Assembly (NCBI RefSeq): GCF_012927305.1
Contig: NZ_JABBGH010000003.1
Location: forward strand, 1-64,000
Length of the DNA: 64,000 nucleotides
Direction of reading: 5' to 3'
Source: Hymenobacter polaris
GTDB lineage: Bacteria; Bacteroidota; Bacteroidia; Cytophagales; Hymenobacteraceae
The position numbers were made by a program, and so were the translations under genes. Position 1 is the stretch's first letter, and every line of letters begins with the position of its first letter. Positions 56,247-64,000 of the stretch are shown here, piece after piece. The notes below the pieces were generated by a model, which saw only the letters and a program-made list of their open reading frames with translations, ran no database searches and was not told the DNA's origin.

Positions 56247-58403
56247 TTACTGGCCAGCTACTTGCAGGCGCTGCGTGGTAAGGACTTGGCCGGCCGCATC
56301 GCGCAGCACCACGTAATAGAAGCCGGGGGCTAGCCCGGCGGTAGGCAGCGCCAGCGTGGCCTGGCCCTCGGCCGCGGCCGCCGAGTGGTGCAGCGGCTGC
56401 CCGAGGCTTGAGTACAGGTGCGCCACGGCCCCTAGGGGCAGGTTGCCGCTGGCTCCCAGCGTGACGACCGCGGCGGCTACGGGGTTGGGGTAGAGGCTAA
56501 AACTAGCCCGCGGGGCACTGCCGGCCAGCGCCACTACCTGCGAGAGCGTGGCAGTGCCATCGCGGTCGAGTTGGCGCAGGCGGTAGTAGAGGGTGCCCGT
56601 CAGGCTGGCGGCTTCGGAGTCGCGAAGGCTGTACTGGCGCGTGGTGGCGCTGCTGCCGGCCGCGGCCACCTGCCCTACGGCCGCAAAACCCTCGGCCGGG
56701 TCGGTGGCGCGCTCCACCACAAAGGTGGCGCTGTTCAGCTCGCTAGCCGTCGCCCAGCTAAGTTCGGCTTCGCCGGTGGCGGCCAGGCGCCGCACCGCCA
56801 CGCTCACTAGCTGCACGGGCAGGGGCGCCGCCGGGGCCACCAGGTTAATTTGGCCGTTGGAGTCGTCGGCGAAGGCGTAGTAGATATTGGTATTATCTAC
56901 CAGCCCCAGCACCCCGCCGATGGTTACGCCCACCGCGGCAAAGTTGCGGGTGGTGCGGAAGCTGACGGTTTGGCGGTTATCAGGCAGCACATCCAGCGTG
57001 AGGAGCGACGAGCCGGTTTTGGTTTCTAGCACGTTATTATCAGCGTCGTAGGTAGCCACCGTCACGCGGTCGAGGGCTGCGGCATCGAGCAGGCCGCCCT
57101 GGTGGGCCAGTACTAGGCCGGCGCGGTTGCCAGCCTGGCCGCCGCCGTTCAAATCCAGCTGTAGGCTAGCCGAGCTGGCCACGCCTACCGCCACGTTCAG
57201 GCTGGCGTAATTGGTTAGGTTGACATCGGCCGCGTTGGCGCCATTGCTTACGCTGCAGCTCGTCGGGGACGCGCACAGCAGCCCGTTGCTGTAGGTGCGG
57301 AAGTGGCCGGCTGCGTTGCCCCAGGCCGAGCGAATTTGGGTGGCGGGGGTGGCGGCCACGCCCACGCCGTAGTACAGCTGCAGGTTGTCAAGCACCGTCA
57401 CGGCGCCCACCCGCTCGATGGATACCGCATCAAACTCCTTGGTGGTGGGAAAGCTGAGCAGGCTTTGGCCGCTGGGCAGCACGCCTAGCTCCAGCAGCGA
57501 CAAGCCCTCGGTAGTTTCCTGCATCGCGCCGTTGCGGTAGGTTTTCAGCACCACGCCCCCTAGCAGGTCGGCGTTCAGCAGGTTGTCGCGGTTGCCCACC
57601 ACAAAGCCGGCCCGGTAGCCCGCCGGCGCCACGCCCTCCAGGTTAGTGCGCAGCTGCTGCGGGCAGCTAACGGTGGCCAGGCTGGCGAAGGTGGCGTAGT
57701 TGGTGAGGTCGTTGTCTACCGTCAGCTCGGGGTTGTTGATGCCGCTAGTGCAGCCGCCGGTGGCGTACTGGCCGGCCGGGTTGCCAAAGCGCGATACGTA
57801 GCCTGCCACCTGCCGGGCCTGGTTGGGCTGCACCCCGTAGGCATACTGCACCCGCAGCCCCGACCCTAGGCTGAGCACGCTTCCTAGTTCCAGCTCCACT
57901 TGGTTGAAAGACAAGGTAGACGTGAACTCCAGCTGCTCGGGCGCACCAGCCCCGGCCAGCAGCGCCGCTCTCAGCAGCGATAGGTCTACCGCTTTGGTTT
58001 CCCGCAGCGCCCCATCCAGGTACGTGCGCAGGGTGGCCGTTTTCAGCGCCGAGATATTAAGGCCCCCTAGGGCTGCTACCAGCATGCCGGCGCGGTAGCC
58101 AGCGGGCGCCGTGCCGCTGAGCGGCAGCCGCAAGACAACCGGGGCAGTAGTGGCCGTATACACATTGGCGGCGAATGACAAATCAGCCAGCTGCGCGGCC
58201 GTACCCACCGCTACCCCGCCGCACAAAAGCGGCGTGCACCCAAAGCCCGTAGGCTGCGTGGCCACCACCGGGCTGGCCGAGGAATAGTAGGCCGCCCCGC
58301 GCGCCGCGGCGGCCGCCAGCAGCAGGCTTAGCAGCAGCAGGCGCCCCATATAGGCGCCAGTGGCGCGAGTAGAACCAATTGTGGTTTTATCAAGAGAATA
58401 CAT
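56247..58403 (-). CDS. Large secreted protein with three repeated beta modules and a T9SS sorting domain
   Basis: 718 aa. After an N-terminal signal (core GRLLLLSLLLAAAAARG) come three modules of about 150 residues, at roughly 35-185, 190-345 and 350-500. Each has 'LTNYA/LSFA', 'P.GYRAG(M/F)V', 'LLNADLLGGVVLKTYRNG' and 'LxFxTTKxF' positions in the same order. A fibronectin-like region follows (about 535-640: LSWATASELNSATFVVERAT). The last 80 residues are a type A T9SS sorting domain (SFSLYPNPVAAAVVTLG). A surface adhesin or S-layer-like role is plausible. A start at 58349 is also possible. Confidence 0.75.
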   Translation of the reverse strand: MYSLDKTTIGSTRATGAYMGRLLLLSLLLAAAAARGAAYYSSASPVVATQPTGFGCTPLLCGGVAVGTAAQLADLSFAANVYTATTAPVVLRLPLSGTAPAGYRAGMLVAALGGLNISALKTATLRTYLDGALRETKAVDLSLLRAALLAGAGAPEQLEFTSTLSFNQVELELGSVLSLGSGLRVQYAYGVQPNQARQVAGYVSRFGNPAGQYATGGCTSGINNPELTVDNDLTNYATFASLATVSCPQQLRTNLEGVAPAGYRAGFVVGNRDNLLNADLLGGVVLKTYRNGAMQETTEGLSLLELGVLPSGQSLLSFPTTKEFDAVSIERVGAVTVLDNLQLYYGVGVAATPATQIRSAWGNAAGHFRTYSNGLLCASPTSCSVSNGANAADVNLTNYASLNVAVGVASSASLQLDLNGGGQAGNRAGLVLAHQGGLLDAAALDRVTVATYDADNNVLETKTGSSLLTLDVLPDNRQTVSFRTTRNFAAVGVTIGGVLGLVDNTNIYYAFADDSNGQINLVAPAAPLPVQLVSVAVRRLAATGEAELSWATASELNSATFVVERATDPAEGFAAVGQVAAAGSSATTRQYSLRDSEAASLTGTLYYRLRQLDRDGTATLSQVVALAGSAPRASFSLYPNPVAAAVVTLGASGNLPLGAVAHLYSSLGQPLHHSAAAAEGQATLALPTAGLAPGFYYVVLRDAAGQVLTTQRLQVAGQ

Positions 58404-58727
58404 AACGGGCGGGTATACTGTGGAGCTATGCCACACCTGTTACAAGGAATTTGCCAATTAATATAAAATGTTTATAGTCAAGATTTTAATTTAATGACAT
58501 AAGATTTAAACCATCTCAAATTGGAAATTATATATCCGTATTTCTACTAACTATTACCCTATTTACCGGGGTGATACTTGCACTGTAAATTTTATACCCG
58601 AATTTTGCCTATCGTATATATAATTAGTGCGTTAATTATAATTATTCTATTATCAAGTTGTCCTGCTTATCTGCTTACACTCTTTCTGATAGTGCCATCA
58701 GGGACTATCTGCCTTCGCTATCGTTAA
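58404..58727. other. AT-rich divergent intergenic region
   Basis: About 320 bp, the most AT-rich stretch of the window, between the T9SS cargo gene and the sigma-54 activator gene. It should hold both promoters. I found no ORF, tRNA or strong hairpin, and no convincing -24/-12 (sigma-54) element by eye. Confidence 0.6.
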
Positions 58728-60098
58728 ATGCCTACTCCTTCTTCCTACATTATCTGGCTTATTGGGCCAGATAGCTATTACGTTACCCGCCTCTGCCATC
58801 GCCTTTGCCTGAACCCCGACTACCAGGTGCGGCGGTTTACGAGCGTGGCGGCAGCCCTGGCCGCCCGGCCTAGCCCTGGTTCGCCCCTGCCCAACGCCCT
58901 GGTGCTCGATAGCGACGATGCGGCGCAGCAGCTGCCCCAGCGCCTGCTGGCCAAGCTGCGCGAGCGCCTGCCCGAGGCCCCCCTCTTTGTGCTGGCCGAC
59001 CAGGCCAACGCCACCCTAGAAGCCCAGCTGCTGAGCCAGGGCATTACGGCCTATCTGGTGAAGGATGCCGGCAGCCCCGAGCGGCTATGGCAGGCGCTGG
59101 CCAAAACCCGCGAGCCGCAGCCCACCCCGCCCCCCGCAGACAGCCCCGCCTCGCACCTGCTGCTGGGCGAGCACCCCACTATTCTGCGGGTGCGCGAGTT
59201 GATAACTAAGGCAGCCCGCACCAGCATTACCGTATCGGTGAGCGGTGAAACGGGCACGGGCAAGGAGGTGGTGGCCCAAGCCATCCACGCGCAGTCCAGC
59301 CGGGTGGGCAAGCCGTTTGTGGCGCTCAACATGGCCGCCATTCCGCGCGAGCTGCTGGAAAGCGAACTGTTTGGGCATGAGAAGGGCGCTTTTACCGGGG
59401 CTGCCAGCCGGCGCACCGGGCGCTTTGAGGAAGCCAGCGGCGGCACCCTGTTTCTGGACGAGATAGCCGACCTAGAGCTGACGCTGCAAGCCAAGTTGCT
59501 ACGCGTGCTGCAAGAGCGCACCATCACGCGCGTGGGAGGCCGCGACGCCATTCCGTTTGATGTGCGCCTAGTAGTGGCCACCCACCGCGACTTGGCCGCT
59601 GAGGTGCGGGCGGGCCGTTTTCGTGAGGACTTGTATTACCGCCTGCTGGGGCTGCCCATCGAGCTACCGCCCCTGCGCAGCCGCGGTCAGGATGTGCTGC
59701 TGCTGGCCACGGCGTTCGAGCGGGCCTTTAGCCAGCAAAACGGGCTGCCCTCGCGGCCCTTTAGCAAGGAGGCCCGCCAGGCGCTGCTCAACTACGCCTT
59801 TCCGGGCAACGTGCGCGAGCTGAAGGCGGTGGTGGAGCTGGCTACCGTGCTGGCGGAGGGCGCGCAGCTCGAAGCCGCCGACCTGCCCTTCCGCAACCTA
59901 GCGCCCGTGGCCGACGGCCCAGCTCCCAAAGGCCAGCACCCCTCGCTACGCGAGCAAACGCTGGCCATTATGCAGCAGAGCTTGAACGATATGCAGGGCG
60001 ATGTAGTAGCGGCGGCCGGCCGCCTGCGCGTGGGCCGCTCCACGCTCTACCGCCTCATTCAAAGTGGCGAGCTGCGGCTGCCCACCTCTGCTACCTAG
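58728..60098 (+). CDS. Sigma-54-dependent transcriptional activator (NtrC family)
   Basis: 456 aa. Residues 1-125: receiver-like domain with Asp61 in LVLDSD. Residues 145-380: AAA+ domain with Walker A GETGTGKE (173-180), the sigma-54-contacting GAFTGA (220-225), Walker B LFLDEIADL (241-249) and the R-finger region RFREDLYYRL. Residues 410-450: Fis-type HTH (VVAAAGRLRVGRSTLYRLIQ). No kinase gene is close. The usual second acidic residue of receiver domains is not obvious, so phosphorylation control is uncertain. Confidence 0.93.
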   Translation: MPTPSSYIIWLIGPDSYYVTRLCHRLCLNPDYQVRRFTSVAAALAARPSPGSPLPNALVLDSDDAAQQLPQRLLAKLRERLPEAPLFVLADQANATLEAQLLSQGITAYLVKDAGSPERLWQALAKTREPQPTPPPADSPASHLLLGEHPTILRVRELITKAARTSITVSVSGETGTGKEVVAQAIHAQSSRVGKPFVALNMAAIPRELLESELFGHEKGAFTGAASRRTGRFEEASGGTLFLDEIADLELTLQAKLLRVLQERTITRVGGRDAIPFDVRLVVATHRDLAAEVRAGRFREDLYYRLLGLPIELPPLRSRGQDVLLLATAFERAFSQQNGLPSRPFSKEARQALLNYAFPGNVRELKAVVELATVLAEGAQLEAADLPFRNLAPVADGPAPKGQHPSLREQTLAIMQQSLNDMQGDVVAAAGRLRVGRSTLYRLIQSGELRLPTSAT

Positions 60099-60281
60099 CC
60101 GGCCGGAGCGCGCCAGGGGCCACCACCGGGCCGCCAGCCTAGGGGGCTTGGCCGGCCGGCAACCCTAGGGGGCATAAAAACCCGAATCTTACTGTAACCC
60201 TGCCCGGCCAATCCTGGTTAAACACCCACCCCGTCCCGCCGGCCGGGCGTTCCTATTCCTTCACGTTAATTGCCTTGTACT

Positions 60282-60380
60282 ATGAAATGGGTATTTCTTG
60301 CGTTGGTGGTAACTACCGCCGTACTCGCCCTCGATACTGCTCGCCGCGTGCGTAACCTAGCCACCGGCGAGTCCCGCTAG
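60282..60380 (+). CDS. Candidate 32-aa small membrane protein
   Basis: MKWVFLALVVTTAVLALDTA followed by RRVRNLATGESR: one hydrophobic helix and a basic tail. ATG start, closed by a perfect terminator palindrome within 8 bp. Size and tight terminator suggest a real small transcript; no homology recognised. Confidence 0.45.
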   Translation: MKWVFLALVVTTAVLALDTARRVRNLATGESR

Positions 60381-60387
60381 GCTAGTG

Positions 60388-60444
60388 GCGCTTAGCGCAT
60401 AAAAAAAGCAGCCCGACGGGCTGCTTTTTTTATGCGCTAAGCGC
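60388..60444. terminator. Perfect 57-bp bidirectional terminator
   Basis: GCGCTTAGCGCATAAAAAAA-GCAGCCC and exact inverse around a 3-base loop; A7 and T7 runs on both sides make it active for the small ORF and for the convergent gene at 60463. Confidence 0.92.
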
Positions 60445-60462
60445 TGCTGGGGCAATACCCTT

Positions 60463-60843
60463 TCAGCGGATAACCAGCTTGCAGAGCTGGCTGGCGTTGT
60501 CGGCCTCAATCTTGACGTAATATAGGCCATTAGCCAAGCGGCTCAAGTCCAGCGTCTTAGTAAAATGGTCGTTCAGTTCGCTCAGCGACTCGCGGTACAC
60601 TACGGTGCCAATCACGTTGAGCACGCTCACGTCAACTTTACGGCCTTCGAGGCCGCTGATGGTGAGGTGCACAATGCCAGTGCTCGGGTTAGGATATACC
60701 GTCAGGGAGCGGTCGTCGAGAAAAGCGCGCGCCGGGGCTTGAAGCGGGTGTACCGGCGTAGCTTGCGCAGTGAGCGGCAGCGCCGCCAAGGCCAGCCCTA
60801 GCGCATAAAGCGAGCAAATAACAGTAAGTAAGCGTTGTTTCAT
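60463..60843 (-). CDS. Secreted protein consisting essentially of a T9SS sorting domain
   Basis: 126 aa. Signal peptide (ICSLYALGLALAALPLTAQA), a 20-residue spacer and then a complete type A sorting domain (DRSLTVYPNPSTGIVHLTIS, DVSVLNVIGTVVYRE, LANGLYYVKIEADN, CKLVIR). There is no room for a passenger. It may be the remnant of a larger cargo, a carrier-less surface coat protein, or a regulator of T9SS. Promoter region AT-rich. Confidence 0.85.
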   Translation of the reverse strand: MKQRLLTVICSLYALGLALAALPLTAQATPVHPLQAPARAFLDDRSLTVYPNPSTGIVHLTISGLEGRKVDVSVLNVIGTVVYRESLSELNDHFTKTLDLSRLANGLYYVKIEADNASQLCKLVIR

Positions 60844-60982
60844 ACTAAACTCAACCAGAACACGATAGCGGGGTTGGACTCAGGTTAACGTCCAAGGCTG
60901 GTTTTGGTTTTACAAAGTTAGGGAGCTAGTATAAGCGCCGCATACTAAACTACACAAATATTCGTTTTTTCTCCTTGACTAC

Positions 60983-62134
60983 GTGCAGCTAGCCCCTATT
61001 CCTACGGCAGAGGTAATCCCGGTTTTGGTGCTGGGGGGCGGGCTGGCGGGGCTGGCCGCGGCCCTGGACCTAGCCCAGCGGGGGCAGCGCGTGGTGGTGG
61101 TAGAGCGCCGCACCTATCCCTTTCACCGGGTGTGCGGCGAGTACGTGAGCAACGAGGTGCTGCCCTACCTGCGCCGCCTGGGCGCCGACCCGGCCGCGCT
61201 GAACCCGGCCGCTATTCAGTATTTCGAGCTATCATCGCCGGCGGGGCGCACCTTGCGCAGCCCGCTCGACCTGGGTGGCTTCGGCATCAGCCGCTACCAG
61301 CTCGACGCTTTTTTGTACGAGCGGGCCCTAGGGGCGGGAGTCGAGTTTATCTTGCCCGCCACGGTGGCCAGCGTCGAGTTTGAGGCCGCTGCCGGCCTAC
61401 ACCGCGTGGCGCTGGCCGACGGCCGCCGCCTGGCCGCCCGGCTGGTGCTGGGCACCTACGGCAAGCGCGCCAACCTGGACCGGCAGCTGAACCGCAGCTT
61501 TTTTGGGCAGCGCTCGCCCTACCTGGGGGTGAAGTACCACCTGCGCCTGCCCGGCTTCGGGCGCGACGTGATTGCGCTGCACAATTTTCGGGATGGCTAC
61601 GCGGGCATTTCGGCCATAGAAGACGACCGCCTGTGCTTCTGCTACTTAACCACGCGCAGCAACCTCAAGGCGGCTGGCAGTATTCCGGCCCTGGAGGCTA
61701 CGGTGCTGGCGGCCAACCCGCGCCTGGCCGACATCCTGGCCGCGGCCGAGCACCTGTACGCCCAGCCCGAAGTGATAAACGAGATATCTTTTGCCCCCAA
61801 AACCTGCGTTGAGCAGCACGTGCTGATGGTGGGCGACGCGGCGGGCCTCATCACACCGCTGTGCGGCAACGGCATGGCCATGGCCCTGCACGGCGCGGCG
61901 CTGGTGGCCCCGCTGGCCGAGGCTTTTTTGCGCGGGCAGCTACCCCGCCCGGCCCTGGAAGCAGCCTACGCCCGCACTTGGCGCGCGCATTTTGCCGGGC
62001 GGCTGCAAGTGGGGCGGGCGGTGCAACGCCTCTTTGGTGGGCCGCGGCTGAGCGAGCTGGTGGTGGGCGGCCTGCGCCACTGGCCCGCCGCCGTGCGGGC
62101 CCTGATGCGCCGCACGCACGGCACCGAATTTTAG
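60983..62134 (+). CDS. FAD-dependent oxidoreductase, geranylgeranyl-reductase-like
   Basis: 383 aa. FAD-binding VLVLGGGLAGLAAALDLAQR at about residues 14-33, PFHRVCGEYVSNEVLPYLRR near 46 (the FAD/His-Cys block of this reductase/hydroxylase group) and the VGDAAGLITPLCGNGMAMAL block near 277. The start is GTG. A type III polyketide synthase gene follows 240 bp downstream, and such reductases often accompany type III PKS genes, so it likely hydroxylates or reduces the PKS product. This is inference from context. Confidence 0.85.
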   Translation: MQLAPIPTAEVIPVLVLGGGLAGLAAALDLAQRGQRVVVVERRTYPFHRVCGEYVSNEVLPYLRRLGADPAALNPAAIQYFELSSPAGRTLRSPLDLGGFGISRYQLDAFLYERALGAGVEFILPATVASVEFEAAAGLHRVALADGRRLAARLVLGTYGKRANLDRQLNRSFFGQRSPYLGVKYHLRLPGFGRDVIALHNFRDGYAGISAIEDDRLCFCYLTTRSNLKAAGSIPALEATVLAANPRLADILAAAEHLYAQPEVINEISFAPKTCVEQHVLMVGDAAGLITPLCGNGMAMALHGAALVAPLAEAFLRGQLPRPALEAAYARTWRAHFAGRLQVGRAVQRLFGGPRLSELVVGGLRHWPAAVRALMRRTHGTEF

Positions 62135-62372
62135 GCGCACGGCCTGGCAGCTAGGCAAAACAAGTGTAAAATTTGCGCTATCTGTGCCCCTAGGGTCCGG
62201 CCAGCCCTGGAGCCATTTAGCTATTAACCAGCATCATACTAGCAATACATGCAGCTACCCGGCCCGCCCCAGCCGAAAACTTGGGGCGGGCCCGACTGCT
62301 ACCGGCCGCGCCTTTGCGTAGATTGGCCCAAGCCCTAGACGCCTGCGCTGGCCTAGGGTCCTTCTTTTTCTC
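62135..62372. other. Gap between oxidoreductase and type III PKS genes
   Basis: 238 bp with no credible ORF; AT-rich part near 62150-62260, then a GC-rich leader. It is large enough for a separate PKS promoter. A GGGCGGGCC-type inverted pair (62258-62290) is visible, not clearly a terminator. Confidence 0.4.
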
Positions 62373-63533
62373 ATGCCTAGCTACCTGGGTGCCATTGGCA
62401 CCGCCGTTCCGCCCCACCGCCTGGCCCAGCCGGTTATTGCTGGGTTTATGGCGCGGGCCCTCGAGCTAGACGAGGCCGCCACACGCAAGCTGCGGGCCCT
62501 CTACCGGGTGTCGGGCATCGAGCACCGCCACTCGGTGCTGCCCGACTACGGCCGGGCAACGGGCGAGTTTGAGTTTTTTCCTAATACGCCCGGTCTGGAG
62601 CCTTTTCCGCGCGTGGCTTCGCGCCTGGCGGCCTACCGGCGCGAGGCCCTGCCCCTGGCCCTGGCGGCCGTGCGCGACACCCTAGGGCAGGCGCCGGGCA
62701 TAGAAGCGGCCAGCCTTACGCACCTGCTTACCGTGAGCTGCACGGGCATGTACGCGCCGGGGCTAGATATTGAGCTGGTGCAGGCCCTAGGGCTAGCGCC
62801 GAGCGTGCGGCGCACCTGCATCAACTTTATGGGCTGCTACGCGGCCGTAAACGCCCTGCGCCTGGCCGATAGCCTGGTGCGGGCCGACCCGGCGGCGCGG
62901 GTGCTGGTGGTGAGCGTGGAGCTGTGCACCCTGCACTTCCAGAAAAGCCCTGAGCCCGACCACCTAGTAAGCAACGCCTTATTTGGCGACGGGGCGGCGG
63001 CCGCGCTGGTGCTGGGCGAGCCCCTGCCGGGCCCGCAGCCTAGCCTAGCGCTGCGCGCCTTCCACTGCGGCCTCGAGCCGGCGGGCCTGGCCGACATGGC
63101 CTGGCACATCGGCGACTTTGGCTTCGAGATGACGCTCTCGGGCTACGTGCCGGCGCTCATCGAGGGGGGCATTGGGGCCTTGGTTGCGCGGCTGCTGCAC
63201 GAGCTGCCAATAGAGGCCGAAGCCATTCGCCACTTCGCGCTGCACCCCGGCGGCCGTAAGATTCTGGAAGCCATCGAAAAGGCCCTAGGCCTCTCGGCCC
63301 ACGACAACCGCCACGCCTACCGGGTGCTGCGCGACTACGGCAACATGTCGTCGGCCACGGTGCTTTTTGTGCTGCGCGAGCTGCTGGCCCACGCCACCCC
63401 CGCCGACCACGGCGCGCCGGTGCTTAGCTGCGCCTTCGGGCCGGGGCTGACGCTGGAGGCTATGCTGCTGGAGGTGGTAGCCTTGCCTAGCCCAGCAGCC
63501 CTAGGCCCGGAGCAAGCCGCAACCTTTGCTTAG
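62373..63533 (+). CDS. Type III polyketide synthase (chalcone-synthase-like)
   Basis: 386 aa thiolase-fold enzyme that extends acyl-CoA starters with malonyl-CoA. Catalytic triad intact: Cys155 (INFMGCYAA), His291 (ALHPGG) and Asn324 (YGNMSSAT); CTGMYAPGLDIELV near 123 and LSCAFGPGLT near 351 are further family blocks. Product unknown; bacterial relatives make alkylresorcinols/pyrones or naphthol-type pigments. The upstream FAD oxidoreductase probably tailors it. A methyltransferase, common in such loci, is absent within the window. Confidence 0.92.
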   Translation: MPSYLGAIGTAVPPHRLAQPVIAGFMARALELDEAATRKLRALYRVSGIEHRHSVLPDYGRATGEFEFFPNTPGLEPFPRVASRLAAYRREALPLALAAVRDTLGQAPGIEAASLTHLLTVSCTGMYAPGLDIELVQALGLAPSVRRTCINFMGCYAAVNALRLADSLVRADPAARVLVVSVELCTLHFQKSPEPDHLVSNALFGDGAAAALVLGEPLPGPQPSLALRAFHCGLEPAGLADMAWHIGDFGFEMTLSGYVPALIEGGIGALVARLLHELPIEAEAIRHFALHPGGRKILEAIEKALGLSAHDNRHAYRVLRDYGNMSSATVLFVLRELLAHATPADHGAPVLSCAFGPGLTLEAMLLEVVALPSPAALGPEQAATFA

Positions 63534-63547
63534 CTGCGTTAAGTACC

Positions 63548-64000
63548 CTAGTAGTCCAGCGACAACTTGCGGCTGTAGGTGCCGCGCTCGGTGCTGAGAA
63601 ACAAGCGGTAGATGCCCACTGCCAGCCCCGGCTTGATGAAGTGCGGCTGGCCATCCTCCAGGTTTAGCGACTGCTGAAAAACCAGGTGCCCCGCAATGTC
63701 CACTATCTTGAGCTGGCCCATGCTGCCAGGTCCCAGCGGCGGCACCTGCAAGTAAAAGGTACCATTGTTGGGCACCGGGTACAGGCTGAGCACGAAGGGG
63801 GTTGGCTTCACTTCCACGGCCAGCATGGGCGAGTACACCGGCGAGCGGTCGCTGCGCAGCTGTTCGAGGCGGTAGTAGTTTTGGCCAAGGGCGGGCTTAG
63901 CATCCAGAAACTCGTAGGTGTGCGGGCCCCCGCCCACGCAGGCCTGGCGCTGCACGGTTTCGAACACCACCCCGTCGGTAGAGCGCTGCACCACGTAGGC
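63548..64000 (-). CDS. T9SS cargo protein, C-terminal part (gene runs off window)
   Basis: About 150 codons to the window edge in frame with no stop. QRSTDGVVFETVQRQ and YEFLDAKPALGQNYYRLEQL is the fibronectin-like module that often precedes the sorting domain. FVLSLYPVPNNGTFYLQVP, LKIVDIAGHLVFQQSL and GIYRLFLSTERGTYSRKLSL form the type A T9SS domain. The N-terminal passenger is outside. It is convergent with the PKS gene (14 bp between stops). Confidence 0.85.
   Translation of the reverse strand, partial: AYVVQRSTDGVVFETVQRQACVGGGPHTYEFLDAKPALGQNYYRLEQLRSDRSPVYSPMLAVEVKPTPFVLSLYPVPNNGTFYLQVPPLGPGSMGQLKIVDIAGHLVFQQSLNLEDGQPHFIKPGLAVGIYRLFLSTERGTYSRKLSLDY

Overview
The window comes from a high-GC member of the Bacteroidota, most likely Hymenobacter or a close relative (order Cytophagales). 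Pointers to this are a GldJ-type gliding/T9SS lipoprotein, a PorP/SprF protein, an OmpA/PD40 protein, at least five secreted proteins ending in a type IX secretion (T9SS) sorting domain, lipoboxes with little Shine-Dalgarno usage, TAnnTTTG-like boxes directly before some start codons, a CrtY-type lycopene cyclase, and Bacteroidota-typical DUF349/DUF2795/DUF1800-DUF1501 genes. The genus is an inference from gene content, not from a marker gene.

Layout. 0-4 kb: the 5' end of an IS5-type transposase, a PlsC-like acyltransferase and a McrBC type IV restriction pair. 4-15 kb: a small lipoprotein; an ECF sigma factor with a membrane-anchored trypsin-like protease; a DUF1800/DUF1501 secreted pair; a small membrane protein; RlpA; DUF72; DUF1345; nicotinate phosphoribosyltransferase. 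15-29 kb: a long leftward nucleotide-synthesis cluster, in transcription order pyrF-pyrE-purL-purQ-purC-(tandem SnoaL)-purD-purN-purF-(DUF559)-purM-(AT-rich hypothetical). 29-39 kb: S1/P1 nuclease, Uma2 protein, OprB-like porin, M13 metallopeptidase, a four-helix membrane protein, small lipoprotein, GNAT acetyltransferase and a secreted matrixin-like metalloprotease. 39-43 kb: small secreted and unknown proteins, a LuxR-type regulator, and an unrecognised three-gene operon (membrane protein, lipoprotein, helical cytoplasmic protein). 43-56 kb: EttA, DUF349, DUF2795, an orphan ABC ATPase, lycopene cyclase, OmpA/PD40, PorP/SprF, GldJ, ComF, an AhpD-like protein, a conserved hypothetical, and exonuclease III. 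56-64 kb: a large T9SS cargo protein, a sigma-54 activator, a 32-codon ORF, a sorting-domain-only protein, an FAD oxidoreductase plus type III polyketide synthase, and the 3' end of another T9SS cargo gene.

The most unusual feature is the density of inverted-repeat doublets (REPIN-like elements) of at least four sequence families. They are concentrated in and around the pur/pyr cluster, where they supply stop codons or in-frame peptide to purN, purQ, purL and pyrE. Two doublets of about 540-590 bp each enclose one DUF559 (Vsr/PD-(D/E)XK-like) nuclease gene, while other doublets of the same family are empty and about 120 bp long. This resembles the relationship between RAYT transposases and REPINs, but with a DUF559 nuclease in the place of the transposase. 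Separately, the palindrome CCTAGG occurs about 100 times by hand count, several-fold above base-composition expectation, although CTAG is usually rare in bacteria. No tRNA, rRNA or CRISPR array was seen.
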